A stretch of 64,000 bases of DNA from Rostratula benghalensis (Eukaryota > Chordata > Aves > Charadriiformes > Rostratulidae). Location of the stretch: the NCBI GenBank assembly GCA_013399305.1, contig VXAI01000198.1, positions 1,047,943 through 1,111,942 of the forward strand. Reading direction: 5' to 3'. This document shows positions 26,301-38,327 of the stretch, piece after piece. How positions within the stretch are numbered: the first letter of the stretch is position 1; each line of letters opens with the position of its first letter. The position numbers were made by a program, and so were the translations under genes. The notes beneath the pieces were generated by a model that made no database searches, had not been told where the DNA came from, and worked only from the letters and a program-made list of their open reading frames with translations.

Positions 26301-28365
26301 CATGACTCAGCTGACCTGTGACAGTATCTTTGGGCATCCATCTGGAAAGCTGAGAGCACTTTCAGGAGCCATACCAATCCCCTTCTCCTCCTTCCCCTTG
26401 GTCCTCCACAGGTATGAGGAGTACACAGCACAGGCTTTGAGCTTACAGGACAGTACGAGAGGGTAAGGACTTGGATGCCCAGGTTATGTTTTCCACACTG
26501 TCCAGTTAATCAGATAGGGAGAAACCATAAATCACCCACTTCAACCACAACCACCAACAGCAGCAGAAGGATGAGGAAAGAGGCTCACCGCTGTTCCCTC
26601 TTTCCACCCAAATTCTCAGTAAGTCAGTCCAGGACAGGTCTGCTCAGCCTACACATAGTGTGACCTTTCTTACCTGGTAAGGAAACTCTGAGGTGGAAGG
26701 ACATCGAGGACCTTGACTTTGCAGACTCTCCAACTGAAACATGCCATCTCTATGAAATTTCAGTTTCTCTGAAACAAAGGCAATGAAAGAAAATTGGTCT
26801 CATTTTGCAGTCTTCAGTTGCATTTAGATTGTGTCTGCAAATGGCTACCATGGCATCTGAGGATTCTGTGGGGGCTTCAGAAATACCAGACAAAGGAGCT
26901 CTGAGTAATTGGTTATTCATACCAACTGCTCAGAAACACAGCACAGCGTTATAAAATAGTAATTCCATCCAATATGCATAAAACAGTCTTAAATATGGTA
27001 AGCACTACATACTTCACACACAGTTTCATTCCAAAGGGAGCCTCTTCACTTCATGAGGTTCTCGTGTTGGAATCCAGAAGCCAAACCTCACTCCAAACTG
27101 CTGAGATTTCCCCCCGAAACCAAAGGCAACCTTTTCACTCCTGCAGTGGGAGGTACAGCTGAAGGAAGCATGCCCTGAGGACACACGTGTGGCACCTGCA
27201 GGACCTCTGCTCTCTCATTTTGCACAGGAAAGAACAAGACATGCTCTCGCCTAGAGAAAATCCCAGCCTATTTTAGAAAGGGGGGTGGTCCTGGAGGGAG
27301 GGGGAGTCTGAGATGTGAGGGGGTGCTGGGCTTGGGCCTGTCCTTAAGAGTGTGGAGGAGGTTGATCCTGGTCCTGCAGGGGAGAAGACACACTCTGAAC
27401 ACTCAAAGAAACCACGGTCCTCCATACAAGAAAAAAACCCCGACAAATCCAGGGGGTAGAAAGAGTTCAGACTCCGTACTTTTACCATCCTCGTACTTAG
27501 AAGTGACTTGCAATTACTTACGACACTATTCTCTGCGAGTCAAACCAGTTTTAATGTCCTCATTTTCCCATCTGGAAATCAAAATTCCAAAAGGCTAAGT
27601 GGTCTACAGTCTCACATTGAGGAAGCAGATCAAGAAGACGCACTCAAGTTCCCCAAATCCTAAAGTAGCCATTTAACAGCTGGAACATCTTTTCTCTGAC
27701 ATTTGATCTAGTCCTTTCTGGGCCATAATCTGAGGTCACGGGCCATTAAGCCCAGCGTTGTAACACCAGGCAGTGATTTGAGGATGTACAGCAGCACCCT
27801 TGGAGATTTTCTGAAGAGCACCAGAGCCTACCAACATCTCCTGCTCCACAGCGTGATGTACGGGCTGAATACACGATGTTACTCCCCTGGTCTGTACCTC
27901 TGCCACTGATCTGCATTCCTCCCCTCATCAGTGCTTGACAGGAGGTGTAACAAAGCTCCCTGTGTCACACGTGTCTGAACACGTCCAATGTATGCAGATG
28001 GGACAGGAAAGGTTGGATGGGAGGAGCGTTCAGACACACGTATCTTTTTATCTCTCAAACTGACAGATGAACCCTCTCACACACCCTTAACTTTCCTGTG
28101 CTGTCGTAACTATTGCCAAACCTCACTAACCCGGATGAAACAGCCAGTGATTCTAAACATACCCCTGGCAGAAAAAGGGACATCTCAGAATAGGTGATTT
28201 GTCAACCTTAAGCTGTAATTGCTCTACACAGATGTGTTCAGTGAGGTGAGAGCATTCTCTGAGGATGCTACACACCACGATTCCTCCAGGTCAAGCTAAA
28301 TGGAGGTATCGTAAGATAATTCAGAGAATAAAAACTCAGAACGCAGAACACAAGTGCTGATAAGC
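23331..28365. other. Non-coding unique sequence
   Basis: No gene, RNA or transposon was recognised up to the CR1 fragment. 25240-25480 is another AT-rich stretch with TAAT words and could belong with the regulatory-like islands. The many 60-100 codon open frames overlap across strands and carry no motif. Confidence 0.6.
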
Positions 28366-28550
28366 AGTGACAGGACAAGGGGTAACAGCTTCAAACTGGA
28401 AGTGGGTAGATTTGGATGAGATCTCAGGAAAAGATTTTTCACTTTGAGGGTGGTGAGAGCCTGGCCCAGGTTGCCCCGAGAAGCTGTGGCTGCCCCATCC
28501 CTGGAGGGGTTCAAGGCCAGGTTGGAGGGGGCTTGGTGTAACCTGGTTTC
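28366..28550 (+). mobile_element. CR1 LINE fragment, 3' region, truncated at both ends
   Basis: This is a non-LTR retrotransposon remnant. The sequence follows the familiar avian CR1 3' region in order: an AGTGACAGGACAAGGGG start, a block resembling AACTGGAAGTGGGTAGATTT, then a stretch close to GAGGGTGGTGAG. After that come CAGGTTGCCCCGAGAAGCTG, a block near GCCCCATCCCTGGAGGGGTT, and TTCAAGGCCAGGTTGGA. After AACCTGGT the match fades, and the terminal octamer repeats are missing, so the 3' end is lost or decayed. The 5' side is cut as well, which is the usual 5' truncation of CR1. It has many differences from the consensus I remember, so it is an old insertion. Short open frames over it are shadows of the dead element. 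Identification is from memory of the CR1 consensus. Confidence 0.93.
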
Positions 28551-31450
28551 CACTGCAGGCACTCATCTCTATCTCCATCCAACCTTCCCTTTACCTCCTT
28601 CACAACAAGCTTGGAGGAATCCAGAACACCACATACCACTTTAACTACAGTACACACAGAGTGGAAGGATGAACCAAAGTGCTTATAATTAAGCTCCGTT
28701 TTGCTCTGATACGTCCAGAATCCTGGGGGAAAGCAATGGCAAGGTCTTACGCCTGGCAATGCTCCTGATCCACCTCAGGCAACTGCTCTCTCCACAGTCT
28801 AACTGCAGGTTTGTAAACAACTGCTTTTTATTAATACACATTTATACCAAAATGTCATCCTGTCCTTTTAAAATCTAAGATTGCCTAGGAAACAAGAAGA
28901 AAACCAACCAGGTGGAGAGCTCCTACAGAGTCAATGTCTTTCTGTTCATTTCTTTTATTGAGATGTCTTTGCAGTTTATGGAAGTCTCTTTCCTGGGAGG
29001 TAGCTGGCTTTCAGGGACCATGGTTACATCTACGTTGATAAGTGTGTTGGGCTGGAAATGGGCTCCAGCTTTTCCTTCTCCATGACATTACTACATGGAG
29101 TCCTCCAGGTGTCAGCATGTCTGTGCTTGTTCACTCAGTCTGGCTGAGCAGTTTTGCCTTTATCTCAGCCATCTGCAGTTCAGAGGCGTGTTTTATAATG
29201 GGGCTTGGCTGCCATCTGCTGCTTAAAGGATCTGCAAGTGCTGGAATTACAAGTAAGCACATCTGAAATACAAGTAGAAATGCATCTGTAAGTCCAGCTC
29301 CAATGTTAAGCTTGTTTTTCACTCCCTATTTGATCAGGTCAGTAAAGGGCTGTGTAGTCCAATCTAACCTTCTGGAGGAATAGTTAATAAAAATACAATT
29401 AGCAGCAAATACTCATTGAGCTTTTTGTTTTTTTGGTTTTGGGGTTTTTTTTAAGGAGAAACAGACTTTTAAAAATTACCCAAGAAAAGTTTTGAGTAGA
29501 GTCTGGTTTTTACTAACATTTTTTAATCTGGATCCTATACATCACTGTGCCAGGCTTCACAACAGAACCATGCTGTAGAAAAGAAAAGTGCATTGCGCAG
29601 AACTGAATTGTGTTTAACTGAGAGAATAAATGCACTCGCTTTAAGCACATCTATGTTGGATCCCCTGCAACACCATTAAATTTACCAGTTTCCCCTACAA
29701 AGATCAATCAAGGTACCAGCTCAGTCCAAATTCCCGCTGTTTTCAACCCACTTTAATGAATATTGGTAGTGTGAACGGCACAGGGAGGATGACAAGGTTG
29801 TTCACTTGTCTCTTCCAGACAAGAGAAGGCCTGTACTCAGCTCCTCCAGAGTCACAGCTCAGAGGACAAAATCCGAATGACTATAATTATTACTACAGAT
29901 ACTGTAGCAACATCTAGATACCCTGCTTTTAGAAGGGGTATCTCTTCTGTGCCAACTGTTGTGTAAAGAGAGCAAAAATAGAGTGTGTCTCTCTTGCTCG
30001 CTCTCAAAGAGCATGCAGTTTCCTTTTCCTTCTTGCTTTTTCTATTCATCATTCTATTTTCAGCCAGACAATGTACAAACTCAAGAAAGAATAGATTGAG
30101 TTGTGGCCTGTTTTCCATTAGCTCTAAGCAACTCCATCTATTGCCTTCTTTCAGCACTTCCGGAGTAGGCTCGACGTATTTCTTGCAGAAACTCTGTTTG
30201 CAGAGTTTCTATGCTATGGTTTCACCAAAACAACCATTTCCTTTATAAAAGTGGAGAGAAATAATTGCATTCAATAGTCTGCATTTTGAGTGATTTCTCA
30301 AGCTTTTTAAAGATCTATGACAGTTAGGTATTCCCCTTTCTGAACTAGTTCCAGCTTCCCCATTAGGATGTCTTGTATTTCACCATTAGAACAGACCGTG
30401 TTAGCTGGCCCAGGACCAGATCAGCTTCAGAGAAAAAAACCCTCTACTGCCAGCATTGACAAATTATCCCTTTATGAAAACATTTTATAGCATTGTTTAG
30501 GAGCCTCTGTAAACTCTGTGGCTAAAAAAGAATGAGGCGGCATTTCCTTTACCAATGAAAGTAAATATGCTTGAATCACCCCAAATCAGAGTGAGAGTTA
30601 TGCTGTTTACATGGAACAGCAGATTGGTGCTTCACCTCCCATCTCTCACCCAAGAGAAAAGTGGAGGCAGAAGAGATTGTTGTGTATGGTAAAATTCACC
30701 CCAGGGCTTAAGTAACTTGTGCTTGATCCTGTTAAAATACTGAGCATAGGAAAATGGGAGGCGTTGAAGACCTGTGCAGACCCTAGAGCATGTTTCTTTG
30801 GAAGTTGTTAGTTTGGAGCTAGTTGAGTTCTTACTAGAAAAGAAGTCTCCCAGACAATCATCTTTCCCCTTGACTTCCAAATTTGAGCTCAGTTCCCAAG
30901 AGGACAAGATTCAGTTTCACAAAGCACAACCTGGGGAAAGAAAACAAGTCACAGTTAGTGCCAACGTCTCTGTACTGTGAAAAGACACATCTGGAAGGAA
31001 ATAACAGAAAAACAACCACATCTGTACCACATACTGACAAACCCCTATAAAAGCATGTCTGCAAAATCATTGGAGAGCTGAAAAGTCATTACTTTGTAGC
31101 CTTTGCCTTCCGGAAGCATTCTGTCCTTCAGATATTTTCTCTCTGAAAGAATCAACCATAAAGCTAATGTATTTATTGAAAGGCAAAGCAAGCAAGATCT
31201 GTAATCTAACATCAGGCCAACACTCTAACACCACATGGTATTAGATCAAAGGCCCTTAGTTACTGGAAGCAGAATGATGTCAGCTCTGTGTTGTCAGAGA
31301 CAATATGGGAGTTAATAAACAACAGACCAGGGAGGGCCTCAACCCTTCTAGACACTCCCCATTCACATTATCATCCAGGAAGAGGTGCTATTTCTGCACA
31401 CAAATAAAGTCACAGGGAAATCTCAGGACTGCAAAGCATTGGAGCCCATT
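28551..31450. other. Non-coding sequence between the two CR1 fragments
   Basis: No gene recognised. It includes a T/G-rich low-complexity stretch at 29421-29453 and a CTCF-like word at 29209-29222. The open frame at 29042-29266 ends within a few bases of an AAG|GTAAG-less site and shows no domain. Confidence 0.6.
29209..29222 (-). promoter_or_regulatory. CTCF-like motif
   Basis: On the minus strand the 14-mer GCAGCAGATGGCAG matches the CTCF core CCASYAGRKGGCRS at 13 of 14 positions; only the first base differs. CTCF sites mark insulators and loop anchors. A motif this short also occurs by chance, so occupancy is unproven. Confidence 0.3.
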
Positions 31451-31500
31451 ATCATAGAATGATAGAATCATTCAGGTTGGGGAAGACCCTTGGGATCATC
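31451..31500 (-). mobile_element. CR1 LINE 3' terminus, short fragment
   Basis: Read on the plus strand, the segment begins with ATCATAGAATGATAGAATCA. This is the reverse complement of the imperfect octamer repeats that end CR1 elements. It continues with CAGGTTGGGGAAGACCCTTG and GGATCATC, the reverse complement of the conserved block just before the CR1 end. The element therefore runs on the minus strand and only about 50 bp remain. Sequence beyond 31500 no longer matches what I know of the family. The octamer repeats are the sauropsid-specific hallmark and support a bird source. Confidence 0.88.
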
Positions 31501-34500
31501 TCCATCTCAGTAGTTGAGAGAAGTTACTCCTTACTTTGCAGTAAGACTAACCTGCCTCCTTAGTTATTCACATGAGGACTGGTATTGTGTTACGTTTTAC
31601 CAATCATGAATACAGTCATTAGAGGTGTGATTTCTGGCTGATCTGTGACCATCTACTCACTACAGTATAAGCAGGAGCTTTTTTTTCCCTTTGGTAGCTG
31701 TGTGAGTAGGGAAGGGTGATTTGCTGTAAAGCAGCATAACATTCTACCTCTTACAGCTCCTTCAGGTTTAGACTCCCACTCTGTGTCACAGTATCTTGGT
31801 GTATAAAGGCCTTCCACACAAAATTTAATAGGCTACTAAAATGTCTACAAAAGTGTTGCTTTCAAAAAAAAAAAATTAATGGATTTTGATGTAAAATGCT
31901 TTTTTTCAAAAAAGTTCGTGAGTTTTCATAGCACGCCTGAAAAAACCCATTAGATATCAGTTTTGCTGGGTTTGCCACTGTCAAGTATCTGGGAGTGAAT
32001 GAAACAGCATGTGTCAATGAAAAAACACTGTCTAACAAGCAGCCCAATTCTATGTACAACTTCTGCATTGATAAACTCTATATTTATTTCTCTAAATCGA
32101 TTTTGTGAAGAGTCCCTGAAGAGAAAAATAGCAAATAGCAAATTCTTTTGTGCAGGAGATTAAGGTGAAGTATCACACACAGCCACTAGGTGATAGCAAA
32201 AGCACGGCCACTGCAGGGCTAGCCAACCTGAGACCTGTTCAGGCAACTTCATGCCTAATAGTTCTGCCCATTTGTTGTTATTAAACCTTCTGATACTGAT
32301 TTGGAAGTATCTGAGCGACTTGTGTACTGTAAAGTTAATATGTAGCTTATCAGTTTTGTGTTGTAGCAGGTACCGATGAGGAAAGACAGATAAAAGGAGG
32401 ACAAGTTTGGATCACCTCCCTTGCAGAGAGATCACAGAATTCCTATCTGTCACTCTTCCTGTGTAGGTTACACTGTAAGACCCAACCAAAGAAATAAATA
32501 AGCCTAAAAAGATAGTGAAGAAAAGCATCCTATTAACTGGAAAGTGTACATTGGACCGATTTTTCTGAGTACCACGCAGGAGTGGTTCTGCTGCAGCACT
32601 GTAAGCACAGATTGAAATGATGAATGCCAGAGAGAACAGAACCAAAAACAGAGGCAAAGAAGGTAAGAGGGTCCATGCTAGGCAGTAACCAACTCTGAGG
32701 CAGTGCAGCACCAGCATCGCATTATTGCTTTGGAACCTGTAGCAACAGAAGAGGTGTTTCCATGTCTGGACTAAAGGCAGCTTGCTATGGGCCACCCTTT
32801 GTCCTGGCTCCTCCTCACACAGCACTGTAGAATGCAGCCTTAGGTTCTGTCCCTTCAGCACGTTGTACAGCACTCTTCATCTCTTGCACTGAATTCAAGT
32901 ATTACATTAGAAATACTTGGTTAGGTTTTCTTGCCTTCCATGTCAAGCTCAATCCCAGTATGATCAAGACAAGCTTCAAAAAACCTGGCTGCCATTTCTA
33001 CTCAGAAACCAGGTGCATATTTCAGAGAAGATCCCACTGGGCTTCCTGTATCCCACCCATATCCCACGAGAAGTCTAGAGCTAAGACAAGCAACAATAAT
33101 GAATATTATTTGCTTTGCCAATTCTACCGGTAAATTTTGCTCATTAACTAGTATTTCCACCTCAGTAGCTGCCCTACCAATAAGAAAAGAAAGATAAACC
33201 AATTTGGAACTTGGACTTCTGGACTGTTTTGGGGCTATGCTAAATACGCCATCAGCTTCACACAATCCAGCAGTACTAAGAGCTCCCAGTTCAAGTCTGC
33301 CCAGCACAAAGATGTGTAGAATTATCAGATCTGACAGCAGAGCTGCACCAGACAGCAGTGTGCAACTCTCTCCAGTGTAAATAAGCCAGACTCCTCAACT
33401 GCTAATATTCAGGATATAGAAGAAGGTAATTACACCATATTTAGTAACATTATATTCTGTACAGGGCTGCAAGGCTGCACAGCTGCTACCTGTCTCAATC
33501 TTTCAACGCATCTGATAAAATCATAGCAGAAAGTAGTCAGTTGGCTTTCAGAGTTCTCCAGGCAGAAAAAAATGTGACAGGACAAATATGTTCTTCTGCC
33601 AGCAGCACTATCTGTGTCACTGTTAATATCAATCAGACAGAGAATGAAAGCACTGGAGTATCTCATCCTACCTTTAGATATCGGATGTATCTTCAGCATA
33701 GGGTTGTGGAGAGTGAACATCTGCTGGAATGAGATGAGCCTTTGCAGATTCCATCTGTATCCCAGAAGAGAAAAGTTAAATTAGGGTTTAACCCCAACTA
33801 AGTACAAAAATCTCCATTAGCAACGTGATTTATGACTTTACTTAAAAACTTGAGTTAAGATCCTATTGCCTGGAGCTGTGCACATGCCTGAGCGTTTCAA
33901 CAGTGACACAGCCCCAGTCAAACACACAGTATGTAACGCATATTTCTATTTTCAAAGAGCTGGACACGTGAAGTCTTTAAGTTTCTATGGTTAAGACCTC
34001 TGAAGAAGTTTCAAGAAAGGCATATTTGCTATATTCTCCCCCAGCAAAGTCCAGCCCAAGCACTTCAAGGGTCAGTAACTGGGCAGGTCAGAAGAGCTCT
34101 GTCTCAGAAACCTAATCAATACTGGGGCTGTGTAATGAACTCATTAACAACAACAACAACAAGTTTAATTCATGGTGGAGGTTTTATAGTCTGCTGGGAA
34201 CTGGGTGTTGATCTACCTCTGTGTTTCAAACAGGACACTAATGAAGAGAAACCACATGTAAGTTAAATTCTGCGTCTATTGGAATGTTTTACTGAGCCTT
34301 CAGTACTGCAAAACATGAGGACTCTTCTTCTCTGCAGTCATGGATGAGACCTGAATCTGATGCACACTCTAAGGATCATTTACTAAATACAATTCCCAGA
34401 AGTGCCGCACTCCATAATGTTCCTCTTTCAAAGCCAGCTGATCACAGTCTGGATTTCCCCTTTATTTTTCCTGTCTCAGTGCTTGAAAAATTTAGAGCCT

Positions 34501-34833
34501 GAGCACTTGGTTATGCCTGGCTCTTGCACTCCCAGTACACAGGTGTATGTTGGTGTGCAAAAGGTTCCACTAAAATAAGTGGAGCTGCCTGAAGTGTAAA
34601 TCTCAATGTGAATTGAGTAAACGCAGCTCAAGCATCCTTTCGTAAGGGACAAGACTTTGACAAGGAGGGCTTATCTACACGAAAGGGAAAAAGATGAAGT
34701 TCATACCCCAACTCTCTTCAGATCTTTACAGTTCAGTGCAGAGCCATACAAGAAAATTGTTTAGGCTGAATAGCATTCGAACACAGCTCCCAGCTCCAGA
34801 CTAGGAATAGACCTATTCAATACAAACAACAAC
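31501..34833. other. Non-coding sequence; one hydrophobic antisense open frame
   Basis: No family recognised. A 153-codon minus-strand frame (32412-32873) has two hydrophobic stretches (see findings). A run of 12 A lies at 31864-31875 and an (AAC)n repeat at 34146-34162. Confidence 0.55.
34146..34162. repeat. (AAC)n microsatellite
   Basis: Five to six AAC units in a row. Simple sequence. Confidence 0.9.
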
Positions 34834-34848
34834 GGGGGGGGGGGGGGG
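34834..34848. repeat. Poly-G run of 15 bases
   Basis: An uninterrupted G15 tract in a GC-moderate region, preceded by AACAAC units. Long G runs are rarer than A or T runs in vertebrate DNA, can form G-quadruplexes and are often mis-sized by sequencing, so the exact length is uncertain. Confidence 0.9.
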
Positions 34849-37800
34849 AAGTCCATCAATCTCTCATAATTACATTCTCTGTAAGTCTCCATTTCTCAGA
34901 GAAGCTATTTGCCATAACTACTTGCTGTTTAAAAAAAGCTACAGGGATTTTGGCAGCTCAGTTAAAGTACATAGTTTAGATTTTAATAAAAACAAGCTTT
35001 TATAAAACTTAACAGTCATGGAAATGTTTCCTGGATTTTTCCTGTCTTCTGCTATTGTCATTAATTTTTCATGAGTATCATTCCACAGCCATCCATGCAG
35101 CTCTAATTCTACAGCTCACTGTTACTCCACAAGAGTCAGGAAATGACACTTCCCAGGGCTTGATTCTGCATTCTCTTTTCAAATGAAATTGCTGAACTTC
35201 AACTTTCTCTCCAACTCAAGTGTTATTGTCCTATTCGATTTATGCAACTGTATCTCATCCAGGAAGGTCTCTAACGTTCTCTTCCACAGGAGCTGTACAA
35301 TACATAATCACGACGTTCCTACACTGATCCCAGCAAAGAAGGATGCCCTAGAGGAAGGCATCCAATTGTGATGATGAGACGGGAGTTGGAAAATTCACTC
35401 ATTCTCCGAGCAGTTTGTTTCAGTGACTATTAATCACTTCTCAACATGAAAATGCATGCCTTGTTTCTAACTTGAGTTTGCTCAACTATGAACTCCAGTT
35501 ACTAGCTTTTTTATGCCTATCTTCCCCATATTAAAGAAGATTTTTATACTGGTTGTGAAGCTTCTCAAGCACTTCTATTGAGCCGAACTCCCTATCCTCT
35601 TCCTGCTACACTAAACTGACTGAACTCCACCTCTCTTCCTCCAGAGCACTTTTTCCTGTCTTTAAACCATTCCTGTACCTCATTTCCATGCATCCTCAAC
35701 TCAACAGCTCTCTCAAAATGTCATGATATTTCAAAGGAAATGCCTATAATATTCTGTTCACCTCTTGCCCCACCTCCACTGCATTCCAAGGTAAAATGAT
35801 GTTTGTGCTCCTGTAATCACCACCCAGAAAAGCTTCTGCTTTCAGAAACGTGTCTAATAGCTTCAGCTGGGCAGAAGGAGGAGATCTGCCAGGACAATTG
35901 AAACGCCCAGTATTTCTGGCACAGAGAAGTGGCTTCACTTTCCTCCCTTCACCATACCCCAGTGTGACCAGGTAGAAGTTACAAATTTTCTCCCCAGGAT
36001 GAAAAAAATGTCTGGGAAATCAAGACAACTTACAATTATTTGATTACCAGGCTTGGCAAGACTTGAAGTCAGGCATATCTGGCAGAACTAGTTTACTATG
36101 CAATTTACAGGGAAACTTTTTTTTCCCAATTGATCACAACAGAAAACATTTTATTGTGCACATTCCAGCATGAAAGCTCCATTGCTACAATTTGGTTGGT
36201 AACTCCCGTTAATTAGTCACACAGCCCTGCTTTCCACTACTTTCAGATCTCCTGCATTTCCCCTAAGCGTTCAGGGACTCAAAAGTGAAATATCTCAGAG
36301 AAATGAGGATACTTACTCTCCCAGAAAAAGGATTTCTGTGCAAACATTTCCCTTATCCTGAAGCAAAAAGTCTCAGAGGAATGTAGTGACTCTCTGGCGT
36401 GGTATCATCACAGACAAGGAGCTACCTACAGGAAGAGATCAAGCAAGATTTGTCACTTTGAAAACAGAGCGGCTGTTGTAAAGCTGACATTGTGCTAAAC
36501 TACACACCTGCTTGTAGTGTAGTAATCCCAGTATGCAGAAAACAGTTTGTGTCTTTGGTTCAATGAAAGTTTCATCCAGCATGACCATGTACTTCAGGAG
36601 TTATTTTGGATAGGAAAAGGACCTGGAAGTCTTAGAGGCAGCACATGGCAGACATTCCAAAAACACAGTCATAGAAGGAACTTCATAAGACCTGGTTAAA
36701 GCTGTACCTGCCCAGTCCTGTGAGTGGCCAAAAAAACCCCAACCAACCCAACTCCAAACTTATACTAAAAAACCCACATCACCACCACCAGAACAGGTCT
36801 CTTCAATCTCTAAGTTAAGCTACCACGTCAGGCAGCTCCTCTTCCTCTGAAAATAACATGCATGCTGAATAGTGCTGCTGACAAGGTTTATTCAGACACT
36901 CGAGTAAGATCAACCACAAGTAAGTTTCAGGATTTTATTTAAGTTACTACAGGGAGCTTTTTTTAGCTTCTTATTTCTTCTGAGCTGGTTCCCAGCCTAG
37001 TCACTGACCCAGTTTTTATTTTCAAAAGACAAACAGCAACCATACTTACTTTTTCCCACTCAACACTTCATAGGAGGATTTGTAATTTTTATGGCTTTCA
37101 ACAATTTCCACAACTTCATTTTTTTTCCATATACAACACCAGTATTTTCCTTTATTACCCAAGTCAGCCAAAATACACACATCAGAGAATGTCAGGTTTC
37201 CAAGTGTACTTGGCGAGGCTTCAACTTACTTGTTCTTCCTGATCCTGGAAAACTGTAGTTAGTGTTCATAGAAGTTCTAACAACGTAAGTACTCTCAAAA
37301 ACCACAAACCTGCTAAAAAGTGAGGAAGTCAGAAAAGGAAAACTCTGCCTAGAAGTGGAGTGTTTTCAGGTATTCAGATACAATGAAACATGCATGCTTT
37401 ATTTCCCATGTATTTATAGTGGATCCTAACTCAAACCTGGCAAGAGCGGATAACATTGCTCAGTTTTCAGAGCCTTTGTGTCACCGATGATAAGAAAAAT
37501 TAAGAATTGCAGCTCATTTGAGCTGTAACCTAAAGGCTAGATGTCATACAGCTCCACTAGGCTATAGATCCCAGAGCATACAAGAAAACCATTCACAAAA
37601 ATCAGGTAACATCTTTGGTTCCCTGCTAGGTCCCTCCTCACCCAGTCAGTCACAGTTACTGCTGAGGGAGACAACGCAACGGAGACAGACCTGGGGAAAT
37701 GAAAAGCCCCTCAAAATTAAAGGAGTATTCACACTGATGGTCAAAGCCTCCCTGAATCAAAATAAACTCAAAAGGAGTCTTGACGTAAGATGCAGAACAA

Positions 37801-38282
37801 CATGGATGGAAAGCACGATGTCCAAGTGTTACTTACCAAGACAACTCCTCTTTAACCACAGGAATGATAAACCAGAAGGACTGTGAGGAAATCCACAAGA
37901 GAATTCAGCTCAAGCCAGAACCTCAGTTTGTCATCTGCTGCCACAAACTGAAAATGAATAACATCAAAAAGCATCAGTGCTGTATGATCAGAGCAAGAAG
38001 GCAGACCTCTGAGGAGGCCCATTTTTGCAGTCTGCTCCTTCTCAGGCAAACATCTACTCTCACCTCCAGGTGCAATGCTATTCATGGAAAGAATTTTGCA
38101 TAAATAGGATTAACTGCCTCTTTATTGCTTAAGAAAACAACTCTTTCCCTTCTGAAGCTATTCCTAGATGTTTGTCATATTTATAATGTTTTGGGATTAA
38201 ACACAATATTGGATTGCTCTTGATGTATAATTCTGCTTCTCAGGTTTACCCCTGCTGATTGAATTCAGAGTGCTCCACTGCT
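34849..38282. other. Non-coding unique sequence
   Basis: No recognised gene. The 122-codon frame at 37518-37886 (+) lacks domains and good flanking splice sites. AT-rich words are frequent, but no clear cluster stands out. Confidence 0.6.
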
Positions 38283-38327
38283 TTTATATTTTATTTATTT
38301 TATTTTATGATTCCATTTTATTTTTCC
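38283..38327. repeat. (TTTTA)n-like low-complexity tract
   Basis: Degenerate TTTTA/TTTAT units over about 45 bp. Simple sequence. Confidence 0.8.

Noticed and set aside
28296..28759. Overlapping open frames on both strands
   Set aside because: They lie over the decayed CR1 fragment, contain only its 3' region, and do not encode the reverse transcriptase.
32182..32195. CCACTAGGTGATAG as a CTCF site
   Set aside because: The invariant GGC of the core is changed to GAT.
38119..38134. TTATTGCTTAAGAA, identical to the first 14 bases of mature miR-137
   Set aside because: The following bases differ from miR-137 and I see no complementary arm upstream to form the precursor hairpin, so it is a chance seed-region match.
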